The notes: a model not told the origin generated them from the sequence alone. A stretch of 64,000 nucleotides of DNA from Acidobacteriota bacterium (GCA_016715865.1 JADJXM010000003.1:358001-422000); one strand, 5' to 3'; counted from the stretch's first letter, positions 27,576 to 46,395 are shown. Made by a program: numbers and translations.

Positions 27576-27620
27576 GGGGTTTTGCTTAAGTCCTGACTCT
27601 TTTTACTCGATATTCAGATT

Positions 27621-28553
<933 letters not shown>

Positions 28554-28560
28554 TAAAATG

Positions 28561-28889
28561 AGTAGAAAATAGAAAGTAAAAAAGGGGATTGACTTGATCT
28601 GCCTATAACTACTCTGCAAACTAAATTTTCGGGCATTTAAATTCGGAAGAAATTAATCGCAGAGGCCGCAAAGGAGCAAAGATTTTCTGGTGATATGAAT
28701 ATCCGGATTATTGCCCACTGGATATAATTCGAACACTGATCTTCCCTGTATATCTTTGCCCCTTTGCGGCCTCTGCGATTAAATTCTTTGTGCATCTTTG
28801 CGGCCACAGCGATTAACTTTTTCCAGGCTTGAAGACAAGAATATTTAGTTTACGGAGTAATAACTCTTTCTACTTTCTACTTTTTACTA
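28561..28889. repeat. Nested inverted repeats between the two permease genes
   Basis: The outer pair is heptad repeats (28561-28583, AAAGTAG/AAAATAG/AAAGTAA units; 28866-28889 in the complementary sense). The inner pair is a perfect 21-bp inverted repeat, TAATCGCAGAGGCCGCAAAGG at 28654-28674 and its complement at 28761-28781. A degenerate extra copy lies at about 28787-28817. The 339-bp gap holds no gene. Confidence 0.8.
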
Positions 28890-28892
28890 AAC

Positions 28893-29717
28893 ATGAATAT
28901 TCTCGGCAAAATCGGCCTGCTCATTATCGCGGGATTCTTCATTGTGGCGATCTTTGCGCCACTCATAGCGCCATATGATCCGGTGACGCAGAAACAGCAG
29001 CCAGGCAATCTGCCGATCGAAGAGCGGCTCAAACCCACGCTTTCGCACCCGTTCGGACTTGATGATCTGGGGCGTGATGTCCTGTCACGCGTCATCTACG
29101 GTGCGCGGATATCGATGCAGGTCGGCGTCATGGTGGTGATGATTTCGGCGTTGATCGGGATCGCCATCGGATCGATTTCGGGCTATTACGGCGGGTGGGT
29201 GGACAGATTCTTTTCGGGGTTTCTCTTCAATGTTTTCATGGCATTTCCGAGCATTCTGCTGGCCATTGCGATGGTGGCATTTCTTGGGCCGAGCATACGA
29301 AATCTGATTATTGCGCTTTCGGTGATCGGATGGGTCGGTTATGCGCGATTGATGCGCGGCCAGGTGTTGAAGGTGCGAGAGTACGATTTCGTCACGGCTG
29401 CAAGAGCCATAGGCGCCGGCGATCTGCGCATCCTGGCGCGACATATCTTACCGAACGCGATTCAACCGCTGATCGTGCAGGCGAGTCTGGGGATGGCCGG
29501 GGCTGTCCTTTCTGAAGCCAGCTTGAGCTTTCTTGGCCTCGGAGTCCAGCCGCCGACGCCGAGCTGGGGTGTTATGTTAAATGATGCACGCAGCTTTCTG
29601 AGCGTCGCTCCGCATCTATTAATATTCCCGGGTTTGACCGTCATGCTCACCGTCATGGCTTTCAACTTTGTCGGCGACAGCCTGCGAGAGATGCTCGATC
29701 CGAAGCTCAAGCGCTAG
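28893..29717 (+). CDS. Peptide-type ABC transporter permease (DppC/OppC family)
   Basis: A 274-residue inner-membrane permease, the natural partner of the OppB-like protein upstream. It has the N-terminal APYDP segment after the first helix, HPFGLDDLGRDVLSRVIYGARIS as in OppC, and the coupling loop REYDFVTAARAIGAGDLRILARHILPN, with LSFLGLGVQPPTPSWGVML near the end. Repeats of 339 bp separate it from its partner, which is unusual for subunits of one complex. Confidence 0.93.
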   Translation: MNILGKIGLLIIAGFFIVAIFAPLIAPYDPVTQKQQPGNLPIEERLKPTLSHPFGLDDLGRDVLSRVIYGARISMQVGVMVVMISALIGIAIGSISGYYGGWVDRFFSGFLFNVFMAFPSILLAIAMVAFLGPSIRNLIIALSVIGWVGYARLMRGQVLKVREYDFVTAARAIGAGDLRILARHILPNAIQPLIVQASLGMAGAVLSEASLSFLGLGVQPPTPSWGVMLNDARSFLSVAPHLLIFPGLTVMLTVMAFNFVGDSLREMLDPKLKR

Positions 29718-29878
29718 GCATTATTATTTTCTGCAAACCCACCCACCCGCAGGCGTTCAAAAACAGCAGTGATTTAGCCCGAGCCGGCCCATTGCCCGGC
29801 TTGTAGTTGACGCTCAAGGGCGGCGGCGGCTACACTTTTCTTTTACAGAACGCACAATCAAATCGGGAAATCATCTCT

Positions 29879-31228
29879 ATGCGAATCATGAAATTCATCA
29901 CGACGATCATCATCTGTCTGGCGGCGTCGAGTTTGCCGCATCGAATCGCAGTCGCGCAGGGGGGAGAGGCGTCTTCGCGAAATTTATTTACGTCAGATAA
30001 AGCGATGACCACGTCGTACACCGATGTCAATCGGGATAATCTGCTGAACGGGCTGCAGATTGTCACCCTCGAAAGGGCTACAGATCAGAGTGTAAGCTGC
30101 GACATCGTAATCCGTACCGGTTCGATGTTCGACCTTACCGGAAAGACCGGCCTGGCGATTCTGACACAGGAATCCATGCTCGCCGCGAACCCCCGTCTGC
30201 GTGATGAGCTTGAATCTCTGGGAGCCAGGATCGAATGGGGCGTAAACTGGGACACGACCTGGTTTCACATCGATACGCCGGCGAACACTTTTGATTCAGT
30301 GATCGAGATCATTGCGCGATTACTGATAGTCGAAAATATCCGGACAGATGCCTTCAAAAAGACCGTACAAGATCATATCGAAAGGCTGAAAACTATTGAG
30401 GTGACGCCGGCCCAGATGGCCGACCAGATGTTCTACAGGGCGATATACAACGATCATCCTTACGGCCACTCGTTGCACGGAACAGCGGCGACAATCAACA
30501 ACATCAAGCAGGGCGACATATATGAATTCATTCGCCGTTTTTACGTCGCCAACAATGCGTCAGTGATCGTTGCAGGCAATATTCAAAAGGATCGCGTTTT
30601 AAGGACCTTCAAGGTCTTTTTCGGCGGCTGGATCAAGGGAGATATCGTTCCGGCGACCTTCAGACCGCCCAGACAGATCAAACAAGTCAATCTGGTGAAA
30701 TCCGACATTCCTGAAGCGACAATGACCGAGCTGCGCGCTGGAATGGTCGGCGTGAGAATTGGAGATCCGGCCTGGCTGACTTCTGAAATTATGGCTCGCA
30801 TACTGACGTCGCGAATAAGAAAGTCGGCGGAGGCCTCAAGCCCGAACTTCAGCGTACAGGCCTTACCGCGCGTGCTGCCCGGCCCGTTTATGATCTCGGC
30901 CAGCCTGCCGGCTGAAGCCGCTTCCGGATTCTCGCAGCTGGTGACCGACGGTCTCGCAATGCTTGCTCAGACAGCCGTCACCAACGATGAGCTGCAACAG
31001 GCCAAATCAGAGATGGCGCGAGAATACGAAGCCCGTTCGATGGAGCGAAACCTGCGTGATATCGAGGTCTACTCGCTTCCGCGCAACTACCCGCTCAGCC
31101 TCGAATCGAAAATCAATTCAGTCACAACCGCGGATGTTCTGAGGGTCGCTAAAAAGATGTTCGAGGCCAATGCCCTGACCGTAGTCGTCGTCGGGAAAGT
31201 CAGCGATGCCTTCAAAACGACTCCCTGA
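29879..31228 (+). CDS. Exported M16-family peptidase homologue lacking the zinc motif
   Basis: A 449-residue protein with a signal peptide (MRIMKFITTIIICLAASSLP...VAQ) and the two-domain M16B fold: LLNGLQIVTLERATDQSVSCDIVIRTGSM is cut by a Gly-Leu segment, then the inserted domain and FYVANNASVIVAGNI in the first half; a second half follows. The position of the HxxEH zinc motif reads TGLAILTQESML, without His or the Glu-His pair, so it is probably not a peptidase itself. M16B proteins often act as inactive and active pairs; no active partner is adjacent. The ATG at 29879 is preferred over a longer frame because it begins the signal peptide. Confidence 0.85.
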   Translation: MRIMKFITTIIICLAASSLPHRIAVAQGGEASSRNLFTSDKAMTTSYTDVNRDNLLNGLQIVTLERATDQSVSCDIVIRTGSMFDLTGKTGLAILTQESMLAANPRLRDELESLGARIEWGVNWDTTWFHIDTPANTFDSVIEIIARLLIVENIRTDAFKKTVQDHIERLKTIEVTPAQMADQMFYRAIYNDHPYGHSLHGTAATINNIKQGDIYEFIRRFYVANNASVIVAGNIQKDRVLRTFKVFFGGWIKGDIVPATFRPPRQIKQVNLVKSDIPEATMTELRAGMVGVRIGDPAWLTSEIMARILTSRIRKSAEASSPNFSVQALPRVLPGPFMISASLPAEAASGFSQLVTDGLAMLAQTAVTNDELQQAKSEMAREYEARSMERNLRDIEVYSLPRNYPLSLESKINSVTTADVLRVAKKMFEANALTVVVVGKVSDAFKTTP

Positions 31229-31254
31229 GGCCTGACAATCGAAACCATAAAACT

Positions 31255-32034
31255 ATGCCGACTGATATCGATATCGAAGCTTCCGGCGCGTCACCGGCGA
31301 TTAAATCAATACCAAATCCTGAATTCAATGCCGATGGCAAACATCGTGCGGTTCGTGAGATGTTCGCGGAGATAGCGCCGAAGTATGACCGGCTCAACCA
31401 CCTGCTCTCGATCAATATCGACAAGCTCTGGCGTCAGTTCACCGTCAACCAGCTGATGGATGTGATCAGCCACCCGGATGCCATCGCCCTGGATCTGTGC
31501 TGCGGAACCGCCGACCTGACTCTCGAACTTGAAAAGCACGTCACTGTCATCGGATGCGATTTCTGCCATCCCATGCTGGTCATCGGAAACGACAAGATCG
31601 CCGGACGCAAAACGAAAAAGGCCATGCTGGCTGAAGGCGACGCTCTGCACTTGCCGTTCGCCGACAAGAGCTTCGACGCCGTAACGATCGCCTTCGGGTT
31701 GAGGAATCTCGAACAGGTTGAAAAGGGCCTCGTTGAAATTCTGCGCGTTCTGAAGCCAGGCGGACGCGCTGCTGTGCTTGAATTTTCGCGCCCCGTGCTG
31801 CCTGTCTTCAGACAGGTCTTCGAGTTCTATTTTCATCACATGCTGCCGCGTATCGGAGCGTTTATTTCGGGTTCGAGCAGCGCCTACAGCTATCTGCCCC
31901 AATCGGTCCGGAATTTCCCGGACCAGAAAAAACTCGCGACCATCATGAAGCACGTCGGATTTTCGAATGTTCACTATCACAATTTATCTGCCGGCATTGC
32001 CGCTCTTCATTTGGGAGAACGGCAGGCAGATTAA
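31255..32034 (+). CDS. ubiE: Demethylmenaquinone/ubiquinone C-methyltransferase
   Basis: A 259-residue SAM-dependent methyltransferase of the UbiE/MenG family, which completes menaquinone (or ubiquinone) synthesis. Motifs: VREMFAEIAPKYDRLNHLLS, the SAM-binding LDLCCGTADLTLEL, GDALHLPFADKSFDAVTIAFGLRN and the C-terminal HNLSAGIAALHLG. The N-terminal 25 residues are extra and of low complexity. No other quinone genes are adjacent. Given Acidobacteriota, menaquinone is the likely product. TldD follows after a short gap with TTTCCAG-type repeat units (32036-32049). Confidence 0.94.
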   Translation: MPTDIDIEASGASPAIKSIPNPEFNADGKHRAVREMFAEIAPKYDRLNHLLSINIDKLWRQFTVNQLMDVISHPDAIALDLCCGTADLTLELEKHVTVIGCDFCHPMLVIGNDKIAGRKTKKAMLAEGDALHLPFADKSFDAVTIAFGLRNLEQVEKGLVEILRVLKPGGRAAVLEFSRPVLPVFRQVFEFYFHHMLPRIGAFISGSSSAYSYLPQSVRNFPDQKKLATIMKHVGFSNVHYHNLSAGIAALHLGERQAD

Positions 32035-32057
32035 CTGGAAACTGGAAACCTAAATTC

Positions 32058-34834
<2,777 letters not shown>

Positions 34835-34866
34835 AAATTTCCAGGTTGAAAAGACAGACAAAAGCC

Positions 34867-35370
34867 ATGACTGAAGAGAACGATAACAACACAAGCGAAA
34901 AAAATATGCGCCGGTCGCTGATCTGGATGGCCGCCATTGTCCTTTTCCTGATTGTGTCACTGGTCATGATCGTCACGCGGACCAGGCCGCAATACCAGCA
35001 GACTCTGCAGGATGTCTCTCGAGCCGGTTCGGCCGAATTCGATGGCTATAAGGACAAGGTCAAACTGGAGGTCATCGAAAAGATCGAGCATCCGAATTTG
35101 ATTGGAATGTCGCAGTACGAGGTTCAGGCCCGCCTGACTAATCAGGGTGATCGTGTCATCACTGGAATCGAGATGTCCGGCAGGATACAGGGAATCGACG
35201 ATCAGATAATCAGGGAGAGTATCAGCCTGCCGATTCCGAGACTGCGCAGTGAGCCGCTCAAACCCGGAGAATCGATGAAACTCGCCGTCAAGATCGACCG
35301 TCCGGGTAACATAACTGACGCTGACGTTAAGGATCTGCTGATAGAAATACGCGGGCTGAAATTCGAGTAA
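34867..35370 (+). CDS. Hypothetical single-pass membrane protein
   Basis: A 167-residue protein with a charged N-terminus, one membrane helix (SLIWMAAIVLFLIVSLVMIV at about 18-37) and an extracytoplasmic beta-rich domain with the character of a FxLYD/Ig-like fold (YEVQARLTNQGDRVITGIEM, PLKPGESMKLAVKI). The ATG at 34867 is preferred to a TTG 12 codons earlier. It follows pmbA closely and may belong to the same transcript, but the family is unnamed. Confidence 0.75.
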   Translation: MTEENDNNTSEKNMRRSLIWMAAIVLFLIVSLVMIVTRTRPQYQQTLQDVSRAGSAEFDGYKDKVKLEVIEKIEHPNLIGMSQYEVQARLTNQGDRVITGIEMSGRIQGIDDQIIRESISLPIPRLRSEPLKPGESMKLAVKIDRPGNITDADVKDLLIEIRGLKFE

Positions 35371-35377
35371 TCTGAAA

Positions 35378-35404
35378 AGCCAGGGCCGTTCTCTGGTCCT
35401 GGCT
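35378..35404. terminator. Bidirectional terminator
   Basis: AGCCAGGGCC (35378-35387) pairs with GGTCCTGGCT (35395-35404), one G-U pair, between convergent genes. Confidence 0.7.
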
Positions 35405-35411
35405 TCTACCT

Positions 35412-36704
<1,293 letters not shown>

Positions 36705-37279
36705 TATTTTCAGTCCCTTTCTTTGCCCGCTGACTATCAGTGACAACTTTATCGTCGTCTACTTTACGGGTTTCCGGGGCAACCAGCATCCTTTATAGAT
36801 CTCCACAAACCGTTACACCAGATATATCGGATATAACGGACAAATCTAAAGAGGCTAGCGCCTGACAATGCACTTCAGTAGAGTTTTGGCGCGAAACACC
36901 AAAATGACTCATCGGCTTATTCAGATTTCCAAGCCGGGGGTTGGCTCACGAATCGCAGTTTAACAAAAGTCATCTCCCATAACAACATATTCATGATGGC
37001 GCCTCCTCGCGATCAGATTCACTAAAAAGTACCATCATGACCGTCCGATGTTCGCAAAGCCTCGGCATATGTTATGCTTAGAGCCCGTTCGAGGCTGCAT
37101 TTGTTGTGTTTTTATCAGCGTATTTTAATCTAACGGGAATCTAACTTTCCATAATCTTTGTTTTTCGTGAGATTAATTGTGGAATTAATTGAGATTAATA
37201 ATGATAAATCTGACATGTCGAGGGTAGATCAGGAGGGATTTATCTCCGAAATTTGCGTCCTCGACCTCGCGCGCGAAAA
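36705..37279. other. Intergenic stretch between divergent PBP and cdaA genes
   Basis: No gene is seen in this 575-bp gap. An inverted repeat CCGTTA...TAACGG spans 36811-36840 and could be an operator. TTGTGT and TAATCT around 37103-37130 are a weak promoter candidate for cdaA. Confidence 0.4.
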
Positions 37280-38203
37280 ATGTACGAATTCTGGAGTCAA
37301 CTGGGATCGATCTGGCAGGCGTTCGAGCTGCGCAATCTGATCGATATCATAATCGTCGCGATCCTGATCTATGAAGTACTCAGGCTGGTGCGAGGGACTC
37401 GTGCGGTTCAGATGGCAGCCGGCCTGCTGATTGTCGGGGTCCTTTACCAGGCATCGAGCTGGTTCGGACTGACGACAGTACAATGGGTATTACGAAATGC
37501 GATTGTCTACTTCGGGTTTGCCGTAATCATCCTTTTTCAGCAGGAGATTCGGGCTGCGCTGACCCATCTGGGAAACAATATCAGACTGCCCTTCATGCAA
37601 AAGAAGCGAAGCTCGAATCCGTTCGGCCAGGAATGGTATGATGAAGTAGTCCTGGCTGCGACGACTCTGGCCTCAGACAAAACAGGCGCATTGATGGTCT
37701 TCGAGCGCGATGTTGGACTGAAAACCTATATCGAGAGCGGCATCCGGCTGGATTCGAGAGTAAATTACGATCTTCTGATCACGATTTTCAACACCCACAC
37801 CCCACTGCACGACGGAGCGGTGATTATCGGCAATAACAAAGTTGCCGCAGCCTGCTGCTTCCTGCCGCTGACGCAAAACCCGCTTATCTCACGCGATCTT
37901 GGAACGCGGCACCGGGCGGCAATCGGCATCACCGAAGATACGGACGCGTTTTCGGTAATAGTCTCTGAGGAGACAGGTGTTATCTCGTTCGCCAAAGATG
38001 GCAAGTTGAAACGAAATCTGGACGGCCCCAGCCTGCGCGGCTTGATTCAACAGGAGATGGAGACATGGCGGAGTAAAGCGGAAAATGCTGAATTGGAGGA
38101 GGAGGAACGCCGGCGGGAGCGAGACATCGATGAACTTGTTGCAACAAGTAAGGGCGGTAAGGCAACTATAAACAAGAAGGCTCAGCAGGAGGGTGGTACG
38201 TGA
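37280..38203 (+). CDS. cdaA: Diadenylate cyclase CdaA
   Basis: Makes the second messenger c-di-AMP from two ATP. The protein has three N-terminal membrane helices (LRNLIDIIIVAILIYEVLRL; VQMAAGLLIVGVLYQAS; NAIVYFGFAVIILF) and a DisA-type DAC domain with the DGA motif (LHDGAVII) and the RHR motif (GTRHRAAIGI). I start it at 37280 (MYEFWSQLG), since a TTG upstream adds only a basic extension. A charged coiled coil ends the protein. cdaR and glmM follow, the conserved order for this cyclase, and these control it by direct contact in Firmicutes. Confidence 0.96.
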   Translation: MYEFWSQLGSIWQAFELRNLIDIIIVAILIYEVLRLVRGTRAVQMAAGLLIVGVLYQASSWFGLTTVQWVLRNAIVYFGFAVIILFQQEIRAALTHLGNNIRLPFMQKKRSSNPFGQEWYDEVVLAATTLASDKTGALMVFERDVGLKTYIESGIRLDSRVNYDLLITIFNTHTPLHDGAVIIGNNKVAAACCFLPLTQNPLISRDLGTRHRAAIGITEDTDAFSVIVSEETGVISFAKDGKLKRNLDGPSLRGLIQQEMETWRSKAENAELEEEERRRERDIDELVATSKGGKATINKKAQQEGGT

Positions 38204-38216
38204 ATGTACCTCAGGT

Positions 38217-39167
38217 ATGCTCAAATCGAAATTTCGTATAATACAGCGCCTCAGGCGCATTCACATTGAAAACAAGGGCCTGAAGGTTCTGACGATGTTG
38301 CTGGCTTTCATCCTTTATTTCGTTTCAAGACAGCCGATCAGCGATGTTCGCCTGACTGGCATTCCGATCGAATTTCGAGGACTGAATCAGGGAATGGAGG
38401 TTATGGTCGATGCTCAGCAGACTGTCAACGTCAGGCTGCGGGGGCCCCGTGACATCGTCCGCGGACTGACTCCGAATCAGATCGCCGTCATCGCGGACCT
38501 CAGTGACAAGGAACCAGGAGAACGCAACATCCAGTTCAGGCCTGATGATGTCTCTCGCCCGAATGATATCGAGGTTCTGCAAATTGATCCGGCAAGCATC
38601 ACATTTCGAATCGATAAGAAAATCAGAAGGCTCGTCGAGGTCAGACCAAATTTCAGTGATGAACTTCCCGAGGGATTCGAAATCTATAGCTCGTCCATCA
38701 CTCCCAGCCAGGTCGAAGTCGAGGGGCCCCAATCTCAGGTCAAAAGCATCACTTCACTGAAAACCGAAACGATCAATCTGAGCGATAAAAAGTCCGATTT
38801 CAAGAGCTTCGTCGATGTCGAAGCGCTGCAACACTCAATTCGAGTCAAAACTCCCGGCCCGATCTCAGTCAGGATCGAGATTGGAGAAATACGAACCAGA
38901 CGAACATTGCGCGACGTTCCCGTTCACTGGGAGGATGCACAACCGGGCTACAGATTACTGACACAGACATTGAATGTGGAATTATACGGCCCCACATCAT
39001 CACTGGAGACGATCGAGCAGAATCAGATCACAGCCGTGATCAGAACCGGAAAGCTGACCGAAAAAACCGCCAGTGTGAAACCGGAGATAAGCCTGCCTGA
39101 CAATGTCGATAAACATGTTAGGATCGAATCCTATGCCCCTTCCGAGATCAAATTGAAGAAGCATTAA
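38217..39167 (+). CDS. cdaR: YbbR-domain regulator CdaR
   Basis: A 316-residue protein with one N-terminal membrane helix (LKVLTMLLAFILYFVS) and several extracytoplasmic YbbR repeats, visible as recurrent VRLTGIPIEFRGL, VNVRLRGPRDIVRGL and EVEGPQSQVKSI patterns. CdaR modulates the neighbouring diadenylate cyclase. The start is either ATG 38217 (MLKSKFRIIQRL) or a GTG at 38193 that overlaps cdaA; the first fits the usual N-terminus. The gene lies between cdaA and glmM as in many phyla. Confidence 0.9.
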   Translation: MLKSKFRIIQRLRRIHIENKGLKVLTMLLAFILYFVSRQPISDVRLTGIPIEFRGLNQGMEVMVDAQQTVNVRLRGPRDIVRGLTPNQIAVIADLSDKEPGERNIQFRPDDVSRPNDIEVLQIDPASITFRIDKKIRRLVEVRPNFSDELPEGFEIYSSSITPSQVEVEGPQSQVKSITSLKTETINLSDKKSDFKSFVDVEALQHSIRVKTPGPISVRIEIGEIRTRRTLRDVPVHWEDAQPGYRLLTQTLNVELYGPTSSLETIEQNQITAVIRTGKLTEKTASVKPEISLPDNVDKHVRIESYAPSEIKLKKH

Positions 39168-39209
39168 CTGCCTTTTTATCAACTTTGGAAAATAAAATAC
39201 TCAATAAAT

Positions 39210-40577
39210 ATGGGAAAACTGTTTGGGACGGATGGAATTCGCGGCGTAGCCGGCGCCCCACCTTTAACTCGTGAGACGATCGAACGGATAGGATATCTGT
39301 TGACACGAGAGCTGACCGGTCAATCGGGGCGCCCGCCACACATCATTACCGGTCGTGATACAAGGCAGTCCGGCGAATGGATTGAATCGGCGATTCACAG
39401 CGGAGTCACGGCTGCCGCCGGCCGCGCCACCTCAGCCGGCGTAATCACCACTCCCGGTGTCGCTTATCTGACCCGCGCTCTTGATGCCGATGCTGGCATT
39501 GTGCTTTCAGCCTCTCACAACTCATTCGAAGATAACGGGATCAAGGTCTTCGCTCCTTCCGGCCAGAAACTGGATGAAGCGATGGAAGAACATATCGAAT
39601 CTTCCCTGCTCGATGACGAGGTCAGGTACCCCGACTTTCCATTCGTAAAGGTCTCTCCGGACCACCAGCTCAAAGAACGATACCTTGATTTTCTGGTCTC
39701 CGAGATCGCAGGCCAGATGCGGTTGAATGGAATGAAGATGGTCCTGGATTGCGCCAACGGAGCGTCCAGTGAACTGGCGCCGAGACTCTTTGAGCGACTT
39801 GGCGCCGAGACGGTTGTTATCAATGCATCTCCGGACGGCCGGAATATCAATCTGGATTGCGGATCCCTGCATCCCGAACTCCTGCAACAGGTGGTAACCG
39901 AATCCGGATCGAGCGCCGGTTTCGCTTTCGACGGAGATGCGGACAGGTTGCTCATGATCGGCGAAAATGGTCAGTTGATAGATGGCGATCAGATTCTCTT
40001 CATCATGGCCAATTACCTGCATGCAAAAAATGAGCTGAAAAAAAACCGTGTCGTCGCAACAGTCATGAGCAACCTCGGACTCGAACTGGGGCTTCGGGCG
40101 AGAAATATCGACCTGATTCGAACAGCAGTAGGCGACAAAAACGTACTGGACGAACTTCTCAGCCGAGGCGGTAGCGTCGGAGGCGAACAATCCGGCCACA
40201 TAATTTTTCCCGAGATCAGTCTTGCGGGCGATGGCATGATCACTGCTCTTGAAGTCCTGCGCGTCATGGTCGAAACAAAAAGATCTCTCAAGCAACTGCT
40301 CAGCGGATTTACCAGATTTCCTCAGGTCATCATCAACGTCAAAGTCAGCGACAAACCGCCACTCGATACTTTGCCTTCTATCCAGGCGGTCATATCCGAG
40401 GTCGAAAACGAGCTCGAGGGTTGCGGAAGGGTGCTTGTCAGGTATTCAGGCACTGAACATAAAGCGCGCGTAATGATCGAGGGTCCGGATGAACAAAGCG
40501 TTGCCGGTCACGCGAAAAAGATAGCTGACGCAATCGAAAAAGAGATCGGCGTTACTGAAAATCAGTCTATGTTTTAA
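39210..40577 (+). CDS. glmM: Phosphoglucosamine mutase
   Basis: Interconverts glucosamine 6-phosphate and 1-phosphate for UDP-GlcNAc and peptidoglycan synthesis. The 455-residue protein has the N-terminal FGTDGIRGVAG, the phosphoserine Ser102 in SASHN, the metal-binding DGDADR and the sugar-binding GGEQSGH motif, with the phosphate-binding RYSGTE near the C-terminus. The position after cdaA-cdaR links cell-wall precursor supply to c-di-AMP. The 3' end overlaps a convergent VOC gene by 11 bp. Confidence 0.97.
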   Translation: MGKLFGTDGIRGVAGAPPLTRETIERIGYLLTRELTGQSGRPPHIITGRDTRQSGEWIESAIHSGVTAAAGRATSAGVITTPGVAYLTRALDADAGIVLSASHNSFEDNGIKVFAPSGQKLDEAMEEHIESSLLDDEVRYPDFPFVKVSPDHQLKERYLDFLVSEIAGQMRLNGMKMVLDCANGASSELAPRLFERLGAETVVINASPDGRNINLDCGSLHPELLQQVVTESGSSAGFAFDGDADRLLMIGENGQLIDGDQILFIMANYLHAKNELKKNRVVATVMSNLGLELGLRARNIDLIRTAVGDKNVLDELLSRGGSVGGEQSGHIIFPEISLAGDGMITALEVLRVMVETKRSLKQLLSGFTRFPQVIINVKVSDKPPLDTLPSIQAVISEVENELEGCGRVLVRYSGTEHKARVMIEGPDEQSVAGHAKKIADAIEKEIGVTENQSMF

Positions 40578-40953
40578 CCCGGCCGATCAGTGCGGCGGCA
40601 GCGCCGGCGGGATCGCGAATGACGCAATAGCGCCATTCTTCCCCATAATTTTTTGGGCCTGAGATGACCGATCCACCGAGCGACAGGCAAGTTTTTACGC
40701 TCTGATCGAGATCATCAACGTTGATATAGATAAGCCATTGCGGCGGAAGATCAGCATTCGAACCTCGAGCATGACAGATGCCGGAAACCCCCTGCTCGAC
40801 TCCGGGAGCTTTCATTATAAAGTCGCTGTATCCGCCCATTTCGACATTCTCCGGCGTCCAGCCAACTACCGATGCATAAAAATCCCTTACCTGCTCGGCG
40901 TTCTCGACCGTCAAATCCATCCATCCTATGGTTCCAACTTTATTATCGCTCAT
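40567..40953 (-). CDS. VOC (glyoxalase/bleomycin-resistance type) family protein
   Basis: A 128-residue soluble protein of the vicinal oxygen chelate fold. It begins with VGTIGWMDLTVENAEQVRDFY and has the paired beta-alpha-beta-beta pattern (WLIYINVDDLDQSVKTCLSLG, then RYCVIRDPAGAAAALIG). Small members act as metal-dependent lyases or dioxygenases or bind small molecules; the substrate is unknown. It converges on glmM with an 11-bp overlap. Confidence 0.88.
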   Translation of the reverse strand: MSDNKVGTIGWMDLTVENAEQVRDFYASVVGWTPENVEMGGYSDFIMKAPGVEQGVSGICHARGSNADLPPQWLIYINVDDLDQSVKTCLSLGGSVISGPKNYGEEWRYCVIRDPAGAAAALIGRVKT

Positions 40954-41047
40954 TATTTGGTCCTTTCAGCAATGAGTACACTTTCTACTATTTAAACCCA
41001 TGTTATAAGTCATTTGAAACGCCAGGACCAGTCACTGACAGGTCGCT

Positions 41048-41076
41048 TTACGTACCGCCGTTATGCAAACTATAAT
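41048..41076 (+). promoter_or_regulatory. Predicted promoter of the VWFA gene at 41134
   Basis: A perfect TATAAT (41071-41076) lies 17 bp after TTACGT (41048-41053), 58 bp before the start codon. Confidence 0.6.
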
Positions 41077-41125
41077 CATAAGTCCGTTCAACAGGTGAAT
41101 ATTTGATGTAGACATTGGAGGAACC

Positions 41126-42150
<1,025 letters not shown>

Positions 42151-42261
42151 CCTGATTATTGTGACGGGGAAACACAAGACGCGATTTCCGCATCCAACTG
42201 GCCTCAATGCCACCTGATCAAATGGCCAGGGAAATGTGGATCGGCTGGAGAATTAAAAGTT

Positions 42262-43291
42262 ATGAAAGAAGTACGAAATACCTGTGTCAGTCTGGCAGCA
42301 ATCGCCGCAGTGGTGGCCTCGGCGTGCCTTTTTGCATTCCTTTCACTGGGAACCGTTGCTGCACAGCAGCCGCAACAGAAGAAGGGGCAACAACAGAAAC
42401 CGCCGCAAAAAGTCGACGAAGATCAGACCATCAAACTGGATACGAAACTGGTCAACGTTCTGTTCAGCGTGCAGGATAAACAGAACCGCTATATCACCGA
42501 TCTGAAACAGGAAGATATACAGGTTCTTGAAGATGCACAGACGCAGGATGTCTTCACTTTCAAACGCGAATTCGATCTTCCGCTGACGCTGGTTCTGCTG
42601 ATCGACGTGAGCGGCAGCGAGCAGTACACGCTTCCGCTGCTCAAGGATGCCGGTGGACAGTTCATCGAATCCGTCATTCGTACCGGCAAGGACACGGCAG
42701 GCGTGATCAAATTCGAAGGTGAGGCGACAGTCATGCAGAATCTGACATCGAATCCCGCACGCGTCAGGCGGGCCCTTGAAGAGGTCGCCTTCATTCCGCC
42801 CCCGCCGGGAGGAGTCTTTGGCGGCGGAACGCCACCGATCAACGGCGGATCGCGTCAGGGAGGAACATCGCTCTACGACGCCATCGTAGCCACTTCAGCC
42901 GATATGCTGGCCCGGGAGCCCGGAAGAAAGACGATCATCGTTTTGACTGACGGCGAAGATACAACCAGCCGCATGAAAATCGGCGATGCGATTGACGAGG
43001 CGCTCCGTTCGGAAGTCGTCATCTACTCGATCGGAATCGGTGATCCCGGCTACGGAGGCGTCAATAAAGGCGTCTTGAATCGAATCTCTGAATCGACGGG
43101 AGGCCGGGCCGTCTTCCCGAAACGGGGGAAAGATCTGGAACAGGCGTTCATCCAACTCGAACAGGACCTGCGCCAGCAATACCTGCTGGCATACACACCC
43201 AAAAACGAGGCATCGGACGGAGCATTCCGTAAAATCGAGATCAAAGTCAACAACCGTAAAGACCTGAAGATTCAACACCGTAAAGGTTATT

Positions 43292-43308
<17 letters not shown>
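42262..43308 (+). CDS. Exported VWFA-related Acidobacterial domain protein, second copy
   Basis: A 348-residue paralogue of the preceding protein. It has a signal peptide, a Gln/Lys-rich linker, then LVNVLFSVQDKQNRYITDL, MIDAS motif DVSGS in LLIDVSGSEQ, a Gly/Pro insert (PPPPGGVFGGGTPP) in the loop region, IIVLTDGEDTTSR and LRQQYLLAYTP...FRKIEIKV with a final KGYFAPKG. The stop overlaps the following gene's TTG start. Tandem arrangement suggests duplication. Confidence 0.92.
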
Positions 43309-46350
<3,042 letters not shown>

Positions 46351-46395
46351 TTATATCCAACGTAAAAACCAGACCCAGTACTTCATGTGAGGTTC

